A stretch of 7,983 nt of DNA, from assembly GCA_905215845.1 (NCBI GenBank), contig CAJMRU010000034.1, forward strand, positions 1 through 7,983, read 5' to 3'. The position numbers and the translations under genes were made by a program. The notes below the pieces were generated by a model. That model was not told the origin of the DNA and did not search any database. It saw only the letters and a list, made by a program, of their open reading frames with translations. Shown here piece by piece: positions 1-6,363 of this stretch. Positions within the stretch are counted from its first letter, which is position 1. Every line of letters starts with the position of its first letter. Source of the stretch: an uncultured bacterium (GTDB taxonomy: Bacteria > Bacillota > Clostridia > TANB77 > CAG-508).

Positions 1-122
1 TATAAAAATATGAATATTGTTTGTCTATACCGATATCGTGATATACAGGGCATACTTTACCCTGTTCACTAACTTATACGAAACAAATAGGTAAAAATAC
101 AAAAAAACATAGAAAAATTAAA
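1..122. other. Left-edge intergenic stretch, no gene recognised
   Basis: I see no complete gene here. Plus-strand frame 1 is open from the window edge to a TAA at 70-72 (23 codons), so this could be the tail of a gene starting outside the window. The residues are not recognisable, and a run this short is expected by chance in AT-rich DNA. A 6-bp inverted repeat, ACAGGG at 45-50 and CCCTGT at 60-65 with a 9-nt loop, lies within it. It lacks a following T-run and is not a convincing terminator. Confidence 0.3.
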
Positions 123-179
123 AAAAAGACTATGAAAATAAGAGAACATTAGTTTTACTCTAAAAATCGTAGTCTTTTT
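123..179 (-). terminator. Bidirectional intrinsic terminator after the oxidoreductase
   Basis: The arms 123-134 and 168-179 pair over 12 bp, including one T-G wobble: five A-T pairs, then GACTATG against CGTAGTC. The 33-nt loop may hold a small inner AGAG/CTCT stem (141-144 with 158-161). On the minus strand the hairpin ends in a long T-run and lies about 58 nt past the oxidoreductase stop, as expected for its terminator. On the plus strand it also ends in five T residues, so it could serve a gene entering from the left. Confidence 0.75.
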
Positions 180-236
180 ACATAATCTTGTTTTTTGAAT
201 AGAAAAATAAATTTCTTATGTTTTTTTCTTTCCTAA

Positions 237-1229
237 TTATATTCTTTTTATCGCATCTGCAGAAAAGATAATTCCACCATCTTTTCGTAAAGTTTCATAA
301 GTTTCCATAACTACTCTGGAATATTCCAGTTTTCTATAACAAGTTTCTAAATCATTTGCATTATATATACGTACAAATTCTTTTGTTTCATAATATAATG
401 CGTCATCATTTTGTTCAACACTTAAATCTTCACTTGTATTTTGAATGTTTACACTGAATTTTGAACATTTGCTTGTTTCTGATTCTAAAGTAATATATCC
501 TTTTTCTCCTTGAATCTGAGAGATGCATTTGCTTCTTGTATCTTTACATCCCACACAGACAGCTTTAAAAGTTGGATATTCTAAAATAGCAACTCCACTT
601 GTATCAATACCATTTTCATGTTTATTAGGATAATAGTGTACATTTAGAGGTTTTCCAAATAAGCCAATGACAAAGTGAAGATTATAAATATTAATATCTG
701 CCAAAGCTCCTCCAGAAAAAGCTGGTGAGAAAACATTTGGTGTTTCACCGTTTAAAAATTTATCATAGCGGCTGGAATATTGTGAGAAATTGCATTGTAC
801 CATACGTATGGTACCTAAACGAGAAATCTGTTCTTTGATTTTTAAATAATTTGGCATATGTGCAGTTACAATTGCTTCAAAAAGGAATAAAGAATGTTCT
901 CTTGCATAGTTTGATAATATATCAAATTCTTCTAAAGTAGATGTAAATGGTTTTTCACAAATAACATGTTTTCCTGCTTTCAAAGCTTTTAAAGATTGTT
1001 CGAAATGTAAACTGTTTGGAGACGCAACATATACACAGTCAATTTCTGAATCATTCAACATTTCATCCAGGTCTGTATATACTTTTTTCACTTCATATTT
1101 TTCTTTTAAATTTTTGGCGTGTTCTACATTTCTTGAATACATGGCAACACAAGAAATTCCTTCATTTTGTTTTACAGCATTTAAAAACCAGTCAACGATA
1201 AATCCTGTACCAATGGTTGCGACTTTCAT
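237..1229 (-). CDS. Gfo/Idh/MocA family NAD(P)-dependent oxidoreductase
   Basis: This 330-residue protein has the usual length and order of the Gfo/Idh/MocA family, cytosolic dehydrogenases acting on sugars, inositols and similar polyols. The N-terminal Rossmann fold begins at residue 1 with the dinucleotide motif GTGFI (7-11). The family EKP motif is at residues 92-94, with Lys93 as the expected catalytic lysine. The C-terminal substrate domain contains GGALADINIYNLH (173-185), with Asp178 and His185 at the conserved active-site positions. The ATG at 1229 is supported by AGGAG (1237-1241, minus strand) seven bases upstream. It stands alone, divergent from the NUDIX/HD pair, with a terminator downstream. 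Arginine codons are mixed CGN and AGA, as in the HD gene and unlike feoB. The substrate cannot be assigned from sequence. Family assignment is confident. Confidence 0.93.
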   Translation of the reverse strand: MKVATIGTGFIVDWFLNAVKQNEGISCVAMYSRNVEHAKNLKEKYEVKKVYTDLDEMLNDSEIDCVYVASPNSLHFEQSLKALKAGKHVICEKPFTSTLEEFDILSNYAREHSLFLFEAIVTAHMPNYLKIKEQISRLGTIRMVQCNFSQYSSRYDKFLNGETPNVFSPAFSGGALADINIYNLHFVIGLFGKPLNVHYYPNKHENGIDTSGVAILEYPTFKAVCVGCKDTRSKCISQIQGEKGYITLESETSKCSKFSVNIQNTSEDLSVEQNDDALYYETKEFVRIYNANDLETCYRKLEYSRVVMETYETLRKDGGIIFSADAIKRI

Positions 1230-1244
1230 CTAATCACTCCTATC

Positions 1245-1291
1245 TATTCTTCTTTATGGATACTATACCATATTTTTTTATAAGAAGAATA
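1245..1291. repeat. Inverted repeat flanking the oxidoreductase promoter
   Basis: TATTCTTCTT at 1245-1254 is the exact reverse complement of 1282-1291. Two more pairs follow inward (1256-1257 with 1280-1281) if the T at 1255 is bulged out. The 22-bp centre contains the extended -10 element of the oxidoreductase promoter. The arms therefore fall near its transcription start and its -35 region, a reasonable layout for an operator. No known regulator's site is recognised. Confidence 0.5.
1262..1270 (-). promoter_or_regulatory. Extended -10 promoter for the oxidoreductase gene
   Basis: Read on the minus strand this is TGGTATAGT, an extended -10 (TGn plus TATAGT, five of six to TATAAT). No good -35 lies at 16-18 bp. 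It is 33 bases from the ATG, leaving a short leader that includes the ribosome binding site. Call by motif only. Confidence 0.5.
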
Positions 1292-1328
1292 TACAAAAAT
1301 ATGCATACTGTTTTCTTTTTATAAAAAG

Positions 1329-1337
1329 TGTTAAAAT
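1329..1337 (+). promoter_or_regulatory. Extended -10 promoter for the NUDIX/HD pair
   Basis: TGTTAAAAT is an extended -10 (TGn plus TAAAAT, five of six to consensus). The -35 position is T-rich but not TTGACA-like. It lies 25 bases before the NUDIX ATG, leaving room for the AGGAAAG ribosome binding site at 1347-1353. I see no separate promoter for the HD gene, so this probably drives both. Motif-based only. Confidence 0.45.
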
Positions 1338-1362
1338 ACAGGTAACAGGAAAGTGTGATTGT

Positions 1363-1794
1363 ATGAAAACCATAGATATTGTATGTGGAGTTATTAAAAC
1401 AGAAAAAGGATATTTAATTGGACAAAGAAAAAGCAATGTTCATGATGGGATGTGGGAGTTTCCAGGTGGGAAAGTAGAAAATCAGGAAACAAAAGAAGAG
1501 GCATTGATTCGTGAATTTAAAGAAGAATTAGGTATTGAAATAAAAGTGTTGGGTGCATTATGTAGCATTCAGGATGTAAGAGAAGATTGTATTTTACATG
1601 TGTGTGCGTATGTATGCAAATGGATAAAAGGTGACATTCATTTACATGCACATCATAAACTATGCTTTGTATAAGCGAAAGATTTGTATCAATATGCGTT
1701 TGAAGAAGCAGATAAAGATATATTAGATGCAGTAAATGCATTGGAAAGGGGAAAGGAGTATGAAGAAAACAGAGGAAAGAAAGGTATTACGTGA
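1363..1794 (+). pseudogene. mutT: MutT-type NUDIX hydrolase interrupted by an in-frame TAA
   Basis: Intact homologues hydrolyse oxidised or non-canonical nucleoside triphosphates such as 8-oxo-dGTP to the monophosphate, keeping damaged bases out of DNA. The start (ATG 1363, with AGGAAAG nine bases upstream) gives MKTIDIVCGVI. The MutT signature WEFPGGKVE is at residues 31-39, and a complete Nudix box GX5EX7REUXEEXGU spans residues 36-58. A TAA at 1672-1674 ends the product at 103 residues, short of the roughly 130 usual for MutT. The same frame then stays open to a TGA at 1792-1794. It encodes a typical MutT tail containing EEADKDILDAV, so the stop is a nonsense change, not the natural end. 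One base change from AAA, CAA or GAA would suffice. The full frame would overlap the HD gene start by 35 bases. The missing C-terminal helix helps bind substrate in this fold, so the product is probably inactive. A sequencing error is the main alternative. Confidence 0.82.
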
Positions 1795-2983
1795 TCCTAT
1801 TCATGGGTATATCCATGTGGATTTACAGGTTATATGGGATTGTATCAATGCGAAAGAAATGCAGCGTTTAAAAAGAATTCATCAGCTGGGTGGAGATTAT
1901 CAAGTCTATCATACAGCGGAACATAGTCGTTTTGCACATTCTTTAGGTGTATATGAAATCGTACGTCGTATGGTAAATGAGGTTCAGGCATTACATGATA
2001 CTTTAAGTGAATATGAAAAAACAACTGTTATGCTGGCAGGATTGTTACATGATATTGGACATGGTCCATTTTCTCATGCTTTTGAAAATATTTCACAACT
2101 TCGTCATGAGGAATATACAGTAAAGATTATTATGGAAGAATCTAGTGAGGTTCATCAGATACTGGAAAATTGTCATCCCCATTTAAGTGAAGATGTCGCA
2201 AGTATCATACAATATCGCCATCCAAAAGAATGTTTAAATCAAATGGTAAGTGGACAGCTGGATGCCGATCGTATGGATTATTTATTACGAGATGCTTATT
2301 TTACTGGAACGAATTATGGAAAATTTGATTTAGAGAGAATTCTTCGTACGATACGTGTAAAAGATGGAAAAATCGTAGTAAAAGAAAGTGGAATTCATAG
2401 TGTAGAAGATTACATTATGGCTCGCTATCACATGTACTGGCAAGTATATCTTCATCCAGTTGCCAGAAGTTATGAAATCCTGCTTACATCTATTTTTAAA
2501 AGAATGAAAGAATTATATAGAAAACATCTAGATTTTGGAAAAGAAGTTTCGATGTTTGTACCTTTCTTAAAAGAAGAAGTAGCAAGTATTCAGGATTTAT
2601 TCTTATTAGATGAGGGCGCTGCTTTGTATGGTTTTTCCTGTTTAAGAAATAGTGAAGATGAGATTTTAAGAGATTTAAGCAGACGTATTTTAGATCGTAA
2701 ACTGTTTGAATATGAAACGATACATGATGAAAAGGAAATTGAAGACATTAGAAAAAGAGTACAGGATATGGGATATGATCCTTCCTATTATATGCATCGA
2801 GATATAGTATTTCAAAAACCATATGCTCCATATTCTGGAAAAAATACTGCTCATGCAGTATGGGTATTAAAAGAAGATGGAAATATTTCAGAGTTAGAAG
2901 AAGCAAGTGAAATCGTACATGCTTTGACAAAAGCAGATTTAAAAGAAGAACAGAAGGTATATTATCCAAAGGAAAAGTTATAA
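1760..2983 (+). CDS. HD-domain phosphohydrolase, dNTPase/SAMHD1-like (YwfO-type)
   Basis: This 407-residue cytosolic protein belongs to the HD family related to bacterial dGTPases, YwfO and SAMHD1, which split dNTPs into a nucleoside and triphosphate. It opens with the family's RDPIHGYI (11-18). The metal ligands are visible by comparison with SAMHD1: His60 in RFAHSLG, His97-Asp98 in LLHDIGHGPFSH, and Asp170 in DADRMDYLLRD. Arg171, Tyr174 and Asp178 align with SAMHD1 Lys312, Tyr315 and Asp319. I chose ATG 1760 because AAAGGGG (1745-1751) is eight bases upstream and the product then starts MKKTEERKVLRDP. An in-frame ATG at 1736 would add eight atypical residues and has no ribosome binding site. 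It follows the NUDIX gene directly, so the two look like one nucleotide-pool operon. A convergent terminator lies 46 bases downstream. Arginine codons are 15 CGN and 11 AGA. Exact substrate is not assignable. Confidence 0.92.
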   Translation: MKKTEERKVLRDPIHGYIHVDLQVIWDCINAKEMQRLKRIHQLGGDYQVYHTAEHSRFAHSLGVYEIVRRMVNEVQALHDTLSEYEKTTVMLAGLLHDIGHGPFSHAFENISQLRHEEYTVKIIMEESSEVHQILENCHPHLSEDVASIIQYRHPKECLNQMVSGQLDADRMDYLLRDAYFTGTNYGKFDLERILRTIRVKDGKIVVKESGIHSVEDYIMARYHMYWQVYLHPVARSYEILLTSIFKRMKELYRKHLDFGKEVSMFVPFLKEEVASIQDLFLLDEGAALYGFSCLRNSEDEILRDLSRRILDRKLFEYETIHDEKEIEDIRKRVQDMGYDPSYYMHRDIVFQKPYAPYSGKNTAHAVWVLKEDGNISELEEASEIVHALTKADLKEEQKVYYPKEKL

Positions 2984-3027
2984 TTAAAGAGTTTAGTAGA
3001 TGATTTGAATATTGCATGTGGAATTTG

Positions 3028-3714
3028 TTAAAAAGACACCTTTATTATAGATGTCTTTTTGTATTGTCTATTTTTTTGTTTACTCAATAATACTTGCTCC
3101 TTAATTTGTTCTTCTGAAATTTTTCCTTTTCTTAATATATAAGGATTATCATTGACTACTTGTACAATAGTAGATGCTACACCTATCTTACTTATACCTC
3201 CATCAATAAAATAATCTACTTTATTATTAAAATCTTTCATTATTTCTTTTAAGTTTGTTCCACTAGGCCTTCCTGATATATTTGCACTTGGAGTAGCAAT
3301 TGGAACTCCTGCATATTCAATTAACTTGAGTGCAATTTCATTTTCAGGCATTCGAATTCCTACTGTATTAAAACCAGCAGTTACAATATCTAGTACTATT
3401 TCTCTTTTCTTTAAGACAATTGTTAATGGACCTGGAAAAAATCTTTTTATTAAGTCATATTCTATTTCTGTAATATCTTTTGCAATTTCTTCTATCATTT
3501 CTATACTATTTACTAATAAACTAATTGGTTTATTTATTGGTCTTTGTTTTACTTCATAGAGTTTTTTTATAGCTGTTTCGTTTAGTCCATTTACACCTAT
3601 TCCATAAACTGTTTCTGTTGGAAATATTACGATTCCACCCTCTCTTATGATACTAGCTACTTCTTTTAATTTCTTATCTTCTATGTCTTCTTCTACATTC
3701 AAATACTTTGACAT
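3028..3714 (-). CDS. tsaC: Threonylcarbamoyl-AMP synthase, short TsaC/YrdC form
   Basis: The enzyme makes L-threonylcarbamoyladenylate from threonine, bicarbonate and ATP, the first step of t6A37 tRNA modification, and hands it to the TsaBDE machinery. The YrdC domain fills residues 12-205. Motifs seen are FPTETVYG (31-38), KQRP (56-59), NKPISLLV (61-68), FPGPLT (93-98), GIRMPE (119-124), PSANISGRPSG (142-152) and STIV (181-184). There is no C-terminal Sua5 domain, so this is the short form, usually a little over 200 residues. ATG 3714 follows AAAGAAGG (3722-3729) at seven bases, and a separate promoter lies upstream. The last 14 codons are suspect: they run through the terminator hairpin. 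One extra A in the A7 run at 3071-3077 would give a TAG after 215 residues, just ahead of the hairpin. The core enzyme is intact either way. Confidence 0.93.
   Translation of the reverse strand: MSKYLNVEEDIEDKKLKEVASIIREGGIVIFPTETVYGIGVNGLNETAIKKLYEVKQRPINKPISLLVNSIEMIEEIAKDITEIEYDLIKRFFPGPLTIVLKKREIVLDIVTAGFNTVGIRMPENEIALKLIEYAGVPIATPSANISGRPSGTNLKEIMKDFNNKVDYFIDGGISKIGVASTIVQVVNDNPYILRKGKISEEQIKEQVLLSKQKNRQYKKTSIIKVSF
3030..3060 (-). terminator. Bidirectional terminator shared by tsaC and the HD gene
   Basis: The arms 3030-3040 and 3050-3060 enclose a 9-nt loop. In minus-strand RNA all 11 pairs form (one G-U wobble) and the hairpin runs into five U residues. In plus-strand RNA one pair becomes a C-A mismatch, leaving nine pairs outside it, with a U-run following. 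It therefore suits tsaC best but can also stop transcription from the HD gene. Unusually, as sequenced it lies inside the tsaC reading frame (the last ten codons and the stop). Confidence 0.8.
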
Positions 3715-3747
3715 TTTTATGCCTTCTTTCCATTTTCATAATTATAT

Positions 3748-3776
3748 ATTATACTCTATCAATTAAAAACCTTCAA
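3748..3776 (-). promoter_or_regulatory. Sigma-A-type promoter for tsaC
   Basis: On the minus strand, TTGAAG (3771-3776) and a perfect TATAAT (3748-3753) are separated by exactly 17 bases. The expected start is near 3741, leaving a leader of about 27 bases with the AAAGAAGG ribosome binding site. Together with the feoB terminator upstream, this separates tsaC from the feo operon. Confidence 0.75.
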
Positions 3777-3783
3777 CTAAAAT

Positions 3784-3816
3784 TTATGGAAATAATACAA
3801 AGTTATGGCAAATAAT
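3784..3816. repeat. Short direct repeat upstream of the tsaC promoter
   Basis: TTATGGAAATAAT at 3784-3796 recurs as TTATGGCAAATAAT at 3803-3816, with one inserted base. The copies begin 19 bp apart, just upstream of the tsaC -35 element. They could be paired binding sites, but AT-rich spacers produce such repeats often and no known site is recognised. Confidence 0.3.
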
Positions 3817-3834
3817 ATATTTGTGATTATATGT

Positions 3835-3868
3835 TCCAAAAATTTAGGAAACTTGTATTAAGTTTCCT
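3835..3868 (-). terminator. Intrinsic terminator of the feoA-feoB operon
   Basis: Nine perfect pairs (AGGAAACTT at 3846-3854 against AAGTTTCCT at 3860-3868) close a 5-nt loop. Reading the minus strand, AAATTTTT follows the hairpin. It sits 34 bases beyond the feoB stop, the expected place for the operon's end. The plus-strand side has only three T residues, so it is directional. Confidence 0.8.
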
Positions 3869-3902
3869 TTCTATAGCTATATATTATGATTCTTTATCTT
3901 AA

Positions 3903-6269
3903 TTATAAAAATACAAATTTCCCAAAATTAAATATTAAATTTGTTAACATACAAATTACTATTCCACATACAGTTGGAATTAAAAAGCTTAATACCACCC
4001 ATCTCATTTTTCCTGTTTCCTTTTTTATTGTTAATAATGTTGTAGCACATGGAAAATGTAATATGGTAAATATCATTACATTTATTGCTGTTAATATAGT
4101 CCAACCATTTTGTCTTAATATTTCTCCTATTGCAAAAGTGTCTTCGATATTTATTAAGGCTTTCCCTTGAAGGTAGCACATTAATATTATAGGTAAAACT
4201 ATTTCATTTGCGGGTATTCCTAAAATAAATCCTGTTAATATATATCCGTCTAATCCCATTAATCTTGCAAATGGGTCTAAAAAGTTTACTATTAAATCTA
4301 ATATACTACTTCCATTTACTCCAATATTTGCAAATAACCATATAACTAACCCAGCAGGCATTGCTACTGCTACTGCTCTTCCTAATATGAATAATGTTCT
4401 ATCAAATATTGACCTTACAAAAATTTTGCAAAATTGTGGTTTTCTATATGGTGGCATTTCTAGTATAAAAGATGATGGCATACCTTTTAAAATTGTCTTT
4501 GAAAGTATTTTAGATATAACTAATGTTAAAAAAATCCCCAATACTATAACTAGCATAACTGAAATTGTAGATATTATAGATGCTCCTATCCCTTCAATTG
4601 TTCCTGCTATAAATATTGTTGCTATTGTAATTAAAAATGGAAATCTTCCATTACAAGGTACTAAATTGTTCGTAATTATAGCAATTAATCTCTCTCTTGG
4701 TGAGTTTATTATTCTACATCCTGTTACTCCACAAGCATTACATCCAAATCCCATGCACATAGTAATCATCTGTTTTCCTGAACAACAAGCTTTCTTGAAA
4801 AATCCATCCATATTAAAAGCTATTCTAGGTAAATAACCTAAGTCTTCTAAAATAGTGAACAATGGAAAAAATATTGCCATTGGTGGAAGCATTACTGAAA
4901 CTACCCATGTTAAAGTTTGATAAACTCCTAATATTAACATATCAGATAACCAACTTGGGCAGTTTACATATGTTGCAAAATTTATTAATTTTTCTTGAAA
5001 TCTACTAAATATGTCAAATAAAAATTGTGATGGATAATTTGCTCCTACAATTGTAAGCCAGAATATTAATCCTAAAAAAAGTATCATTATTGGAATACCA
5101 TATTTTTTTGAAGTTAGTATTTTATCTATTTTCCTATCTCTTTCTGAATAATTTTTATCTTCAAAAACACATACTTTTTTAGAAACTTTTTCTGCTGTTT
5201 CTACTATTTTTGATATTATTATATCTTTGTAATTTATATTACAATCATTTTTCTTAGAAAATCCTCTCCTCATATCTTCTGCTGATGTCTTTTCCTCTTC
5301 TATTTTCGTAGTTACTTTTTTTATATCTATTTCTTCTATATTTTCTTTTTCTATATCTAATTCCTCTACGTCTTCTTGTTCTATATCTCCATTTTCTGTG
5401 TCTTCTTTTTTTATATTTACTTTTCCTATATCTCCTATTAGCGATTGTATTTCTATTCCCAAATTTTTTTCAATAGATTCTATAATTCTTTCTTCACCAT
5501 CTATAATTTTTAAACTAATCCATCTATACATATTTTCATTTAAAGAATATTTTTCTTTTAATTCTTTTGTTAATTTTGTAATTGTATTTTCTATATTCTC
5601 TTGATATATTACTCTTTTAGGTATTATATCTATTTTATTTTCACAAGTCTTTTTTATAGTCTCTAATAATTTATCTAATGTTCTTTTATCTCTTGCAATA
5701 GTTCCTACAACAGGTATTCCTAATTCAGCTGATAATTTTTTCAAATCTACTTTTATTTTTTTCTTTTTAGCTTCATCTAGAAGATTTACACATAATATAA
5801 CATTATCTGTTATCTCCATTATTTGAAAAACTAAATTAAGATTTCTTTCTAAAGTTGTTGCATCTACTACAACAACTGTCGCATCTGGATTCCCAAAACA
5901 GATATAATCTCTAGCAATTTCCTCTTCTTCTGAATTTGACATTATAGAATATGTACCAGGAAGATCTATAAATGTATATTTTTGCTCTTTATATATACAT
6001 TCTCCTGTTGCATTTGCTACTGTTTTTCCTGTCCAATTTCCCGTATGTTGATGCATTCCAGTTAAATTATTAAATATTGTTGACTTTCCAACATTAGGAT
6101 TTCCTGCTAATGCTATTTTATATTCAGATTTTTGTTCTTCTTTTCTTTGTATTTTACTTGAATTATTCTGTATTTGCCTAATATTATTTCTTTTGTAATT
6201 CACATTCTTTTCTTCTTTACTTTTATTTTTTAATATATCTCTTTTTTGCAAAATATCAGTAAAATTCAT
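3903..6269 (-). CDS. feoB: Ferrous iron transport protein B (FeoB)
   Basis: FeoB is the inner-membrane Fe(II) uptake permease with a cytosolic GTPase. The G domain follows a hydrophilic 50-residue leader: G1 GNPNVGKST (56-64), switch I GNWTGKTV with Thr83, G3 DLPG (102-105), G4 NLLD (162-165), G5-like GTIARD (189-194). Residues 200-280 fit the helical GDP-dissociation-inhibitor region. An acidic linker with seven five-residue units (286-320) leads to the membrane part, which starts near 392. Two gate-type repeats are clear: GFGCNACGVTGCR (507-519) with PRERLIA (524-530) and VPCNGRFP (537-544), and later LGIPANEIVLP (683-693). At 788 residues it is somewhat long, from leader and linker. The ATG has AGGAGG (6275-6280) five bases upstream. 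It lies 94 bases after feoA, ends at a terminator, and has no FeoC gene next to it. The arginine codons I checked are all AGA or AGG. Confidence 0.97.
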   Translation of the reverse strand: MNFTDILQKRDILKNKSKEEKNVNYKRNNIRQIQNNSSKIQRKEEQKSEYKIALAGNPNVGKSTIFNNLTGMHQHTGNWTGKTVANATGECIYKEQKYTFIDLPGTYSIMSNSEEEEIARDYICFGNPDATVVVVDATTLERNLNLVFQIMEITDNVILCVNLLDEAKKKKIKVDLKKLSAELGIPVVGTIARDKRTLDKLLETIKKTCENKIDIIPKRVIYQENIENTITKLTKELKEKYSLNENMYRWISLKIIDGEERIIESIEKNLGIEIQSLIGDIGKVNIKKEDTENGDIEQEDVEELDIEKENIEEIDIKKVTTKIEEEKTSAEDMRRGFSKKNDCNINYKDIIISKIVETAEKVSKKVCVFEDKNYSERDRKIDKILTSKKYGIPIMILFLGLIFWLTIVGANYPSQFLFDIFSRFQEKLINFATYVNCPSWLSDMLILGVYQTLTWVVSVMLPPMAIFFPLFTILEDLGYLPRIAFNMDGFFKKACCSGKQMITMCMGFGCNACGVTGCRIINSPRERLIAIITNNLVPCNGRFPFLITIATIFIAGTIEGIGASIISTISVMLVIVLGIFLTLVISKILSKTILKGMPSSFILEMPPYRKPQFCKIFVRSIFDRTLFILGRAVAVAMPAGLVIWLFANIGVNGSSILDLIVNFLDPFARLMGLDGYILTGFILGIPANEIVLPIILMCYLQGKALINIEDTFAIGEILRQNGWTILTAINVMIFTILHFPCATTLLTIKKETGKMRWVVLSFLIPTVCGIVICMLTNLIFNFGKFVFL
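5310..5414 (-). repeat. Tandem 15-bp degenerate repeat in feoB (seven acidic pentads)
   Basis: These 105 bases encode FeoB residues 286-320 as seven consecutive five-residue units: IKKED, TENGD, IEQED, VEELD, IEKEN, IEEID, IKKVT. Most start with Ile or Val and carry Glu or Lys at the second place and Asp or Asn at the fifth. The DNA shows the same 15-bp period, with recurring CTATATCT-like blocks on the plus strand. The repeat lies between the cytosolic GTPase/GDI part and the first membrane segment and adds strong negative charge there. Confidence 0.8.
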
Positions 6270-6300
6270 TCTTGCCTCCTATAATAATATTTAGATTTTT

Positions 6301-6328
6301 AATAATGGCTAACCTATAACCCATTATT
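6301..6328. repeat. Inverted repeat in the feoA-feoB gap
   Basis: AATAATGG at 6301-6308 is the exact reverse complement of CCATTATT at 6321-6328, with a 12-base loop. No T-run follows on either strand, so it is not an intrinsic terminator. It sits in the 94-base gap of the operon, about 21 bases before the feoB ribosome binding site. It could shape message processing or stability. The loop and 3' arm, read on the minus strand, contain AGGTTAGCC, resembling one half of a DtxR/IdeR-type iron box. That likeness is weak. Confidence 0.4.
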
Positions 6329-6363
6329 TACAATTAACTATAACTTTGTAAAATCATTATTTT

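Noticed and set aside
1..72. C-terminal fragment of a gene entering from the left
   Set aside because: The frame is open for only 23 codons, with no recognisable residues. Such a run is not rare by chance at this composition.
1016..1201. Plus-strand open frame of 61 codons
   Set aside because: It is the antisense shadow of the oxidoreductase gene, with no family resemblance and no ribosome binding site.
1672..1674. Recoded or readthrough stop in the NUDIX gene
   Set aside because: TAA is the real terminator of all the intact genes in the window, so reassignment is unlikely. I saw no readthrough signal or stem-loop after it. A nonsense mutation or base-call error is simpler.
1736..1759. Upstream in-frame ATG for the HD gene adding eight residues (MHWKGERS)
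   Set aside because: It has no ribosome binding site, lies inside the original NUDIX frame, and encodes residues that are themselves the translation of the HD Shine-Dalgarno region. ATG 1760 has AAAGGGG at eight bases and gives a typical family N-terminus.
4387..4836. Plus-strand open frame of 149 codons inside feoB
   Set aside because: It lies antisense to the highly conserved FeoB membrane domain. Its apparent hydrophobic character mirrors the transmembrane codons, and no start signals are present.
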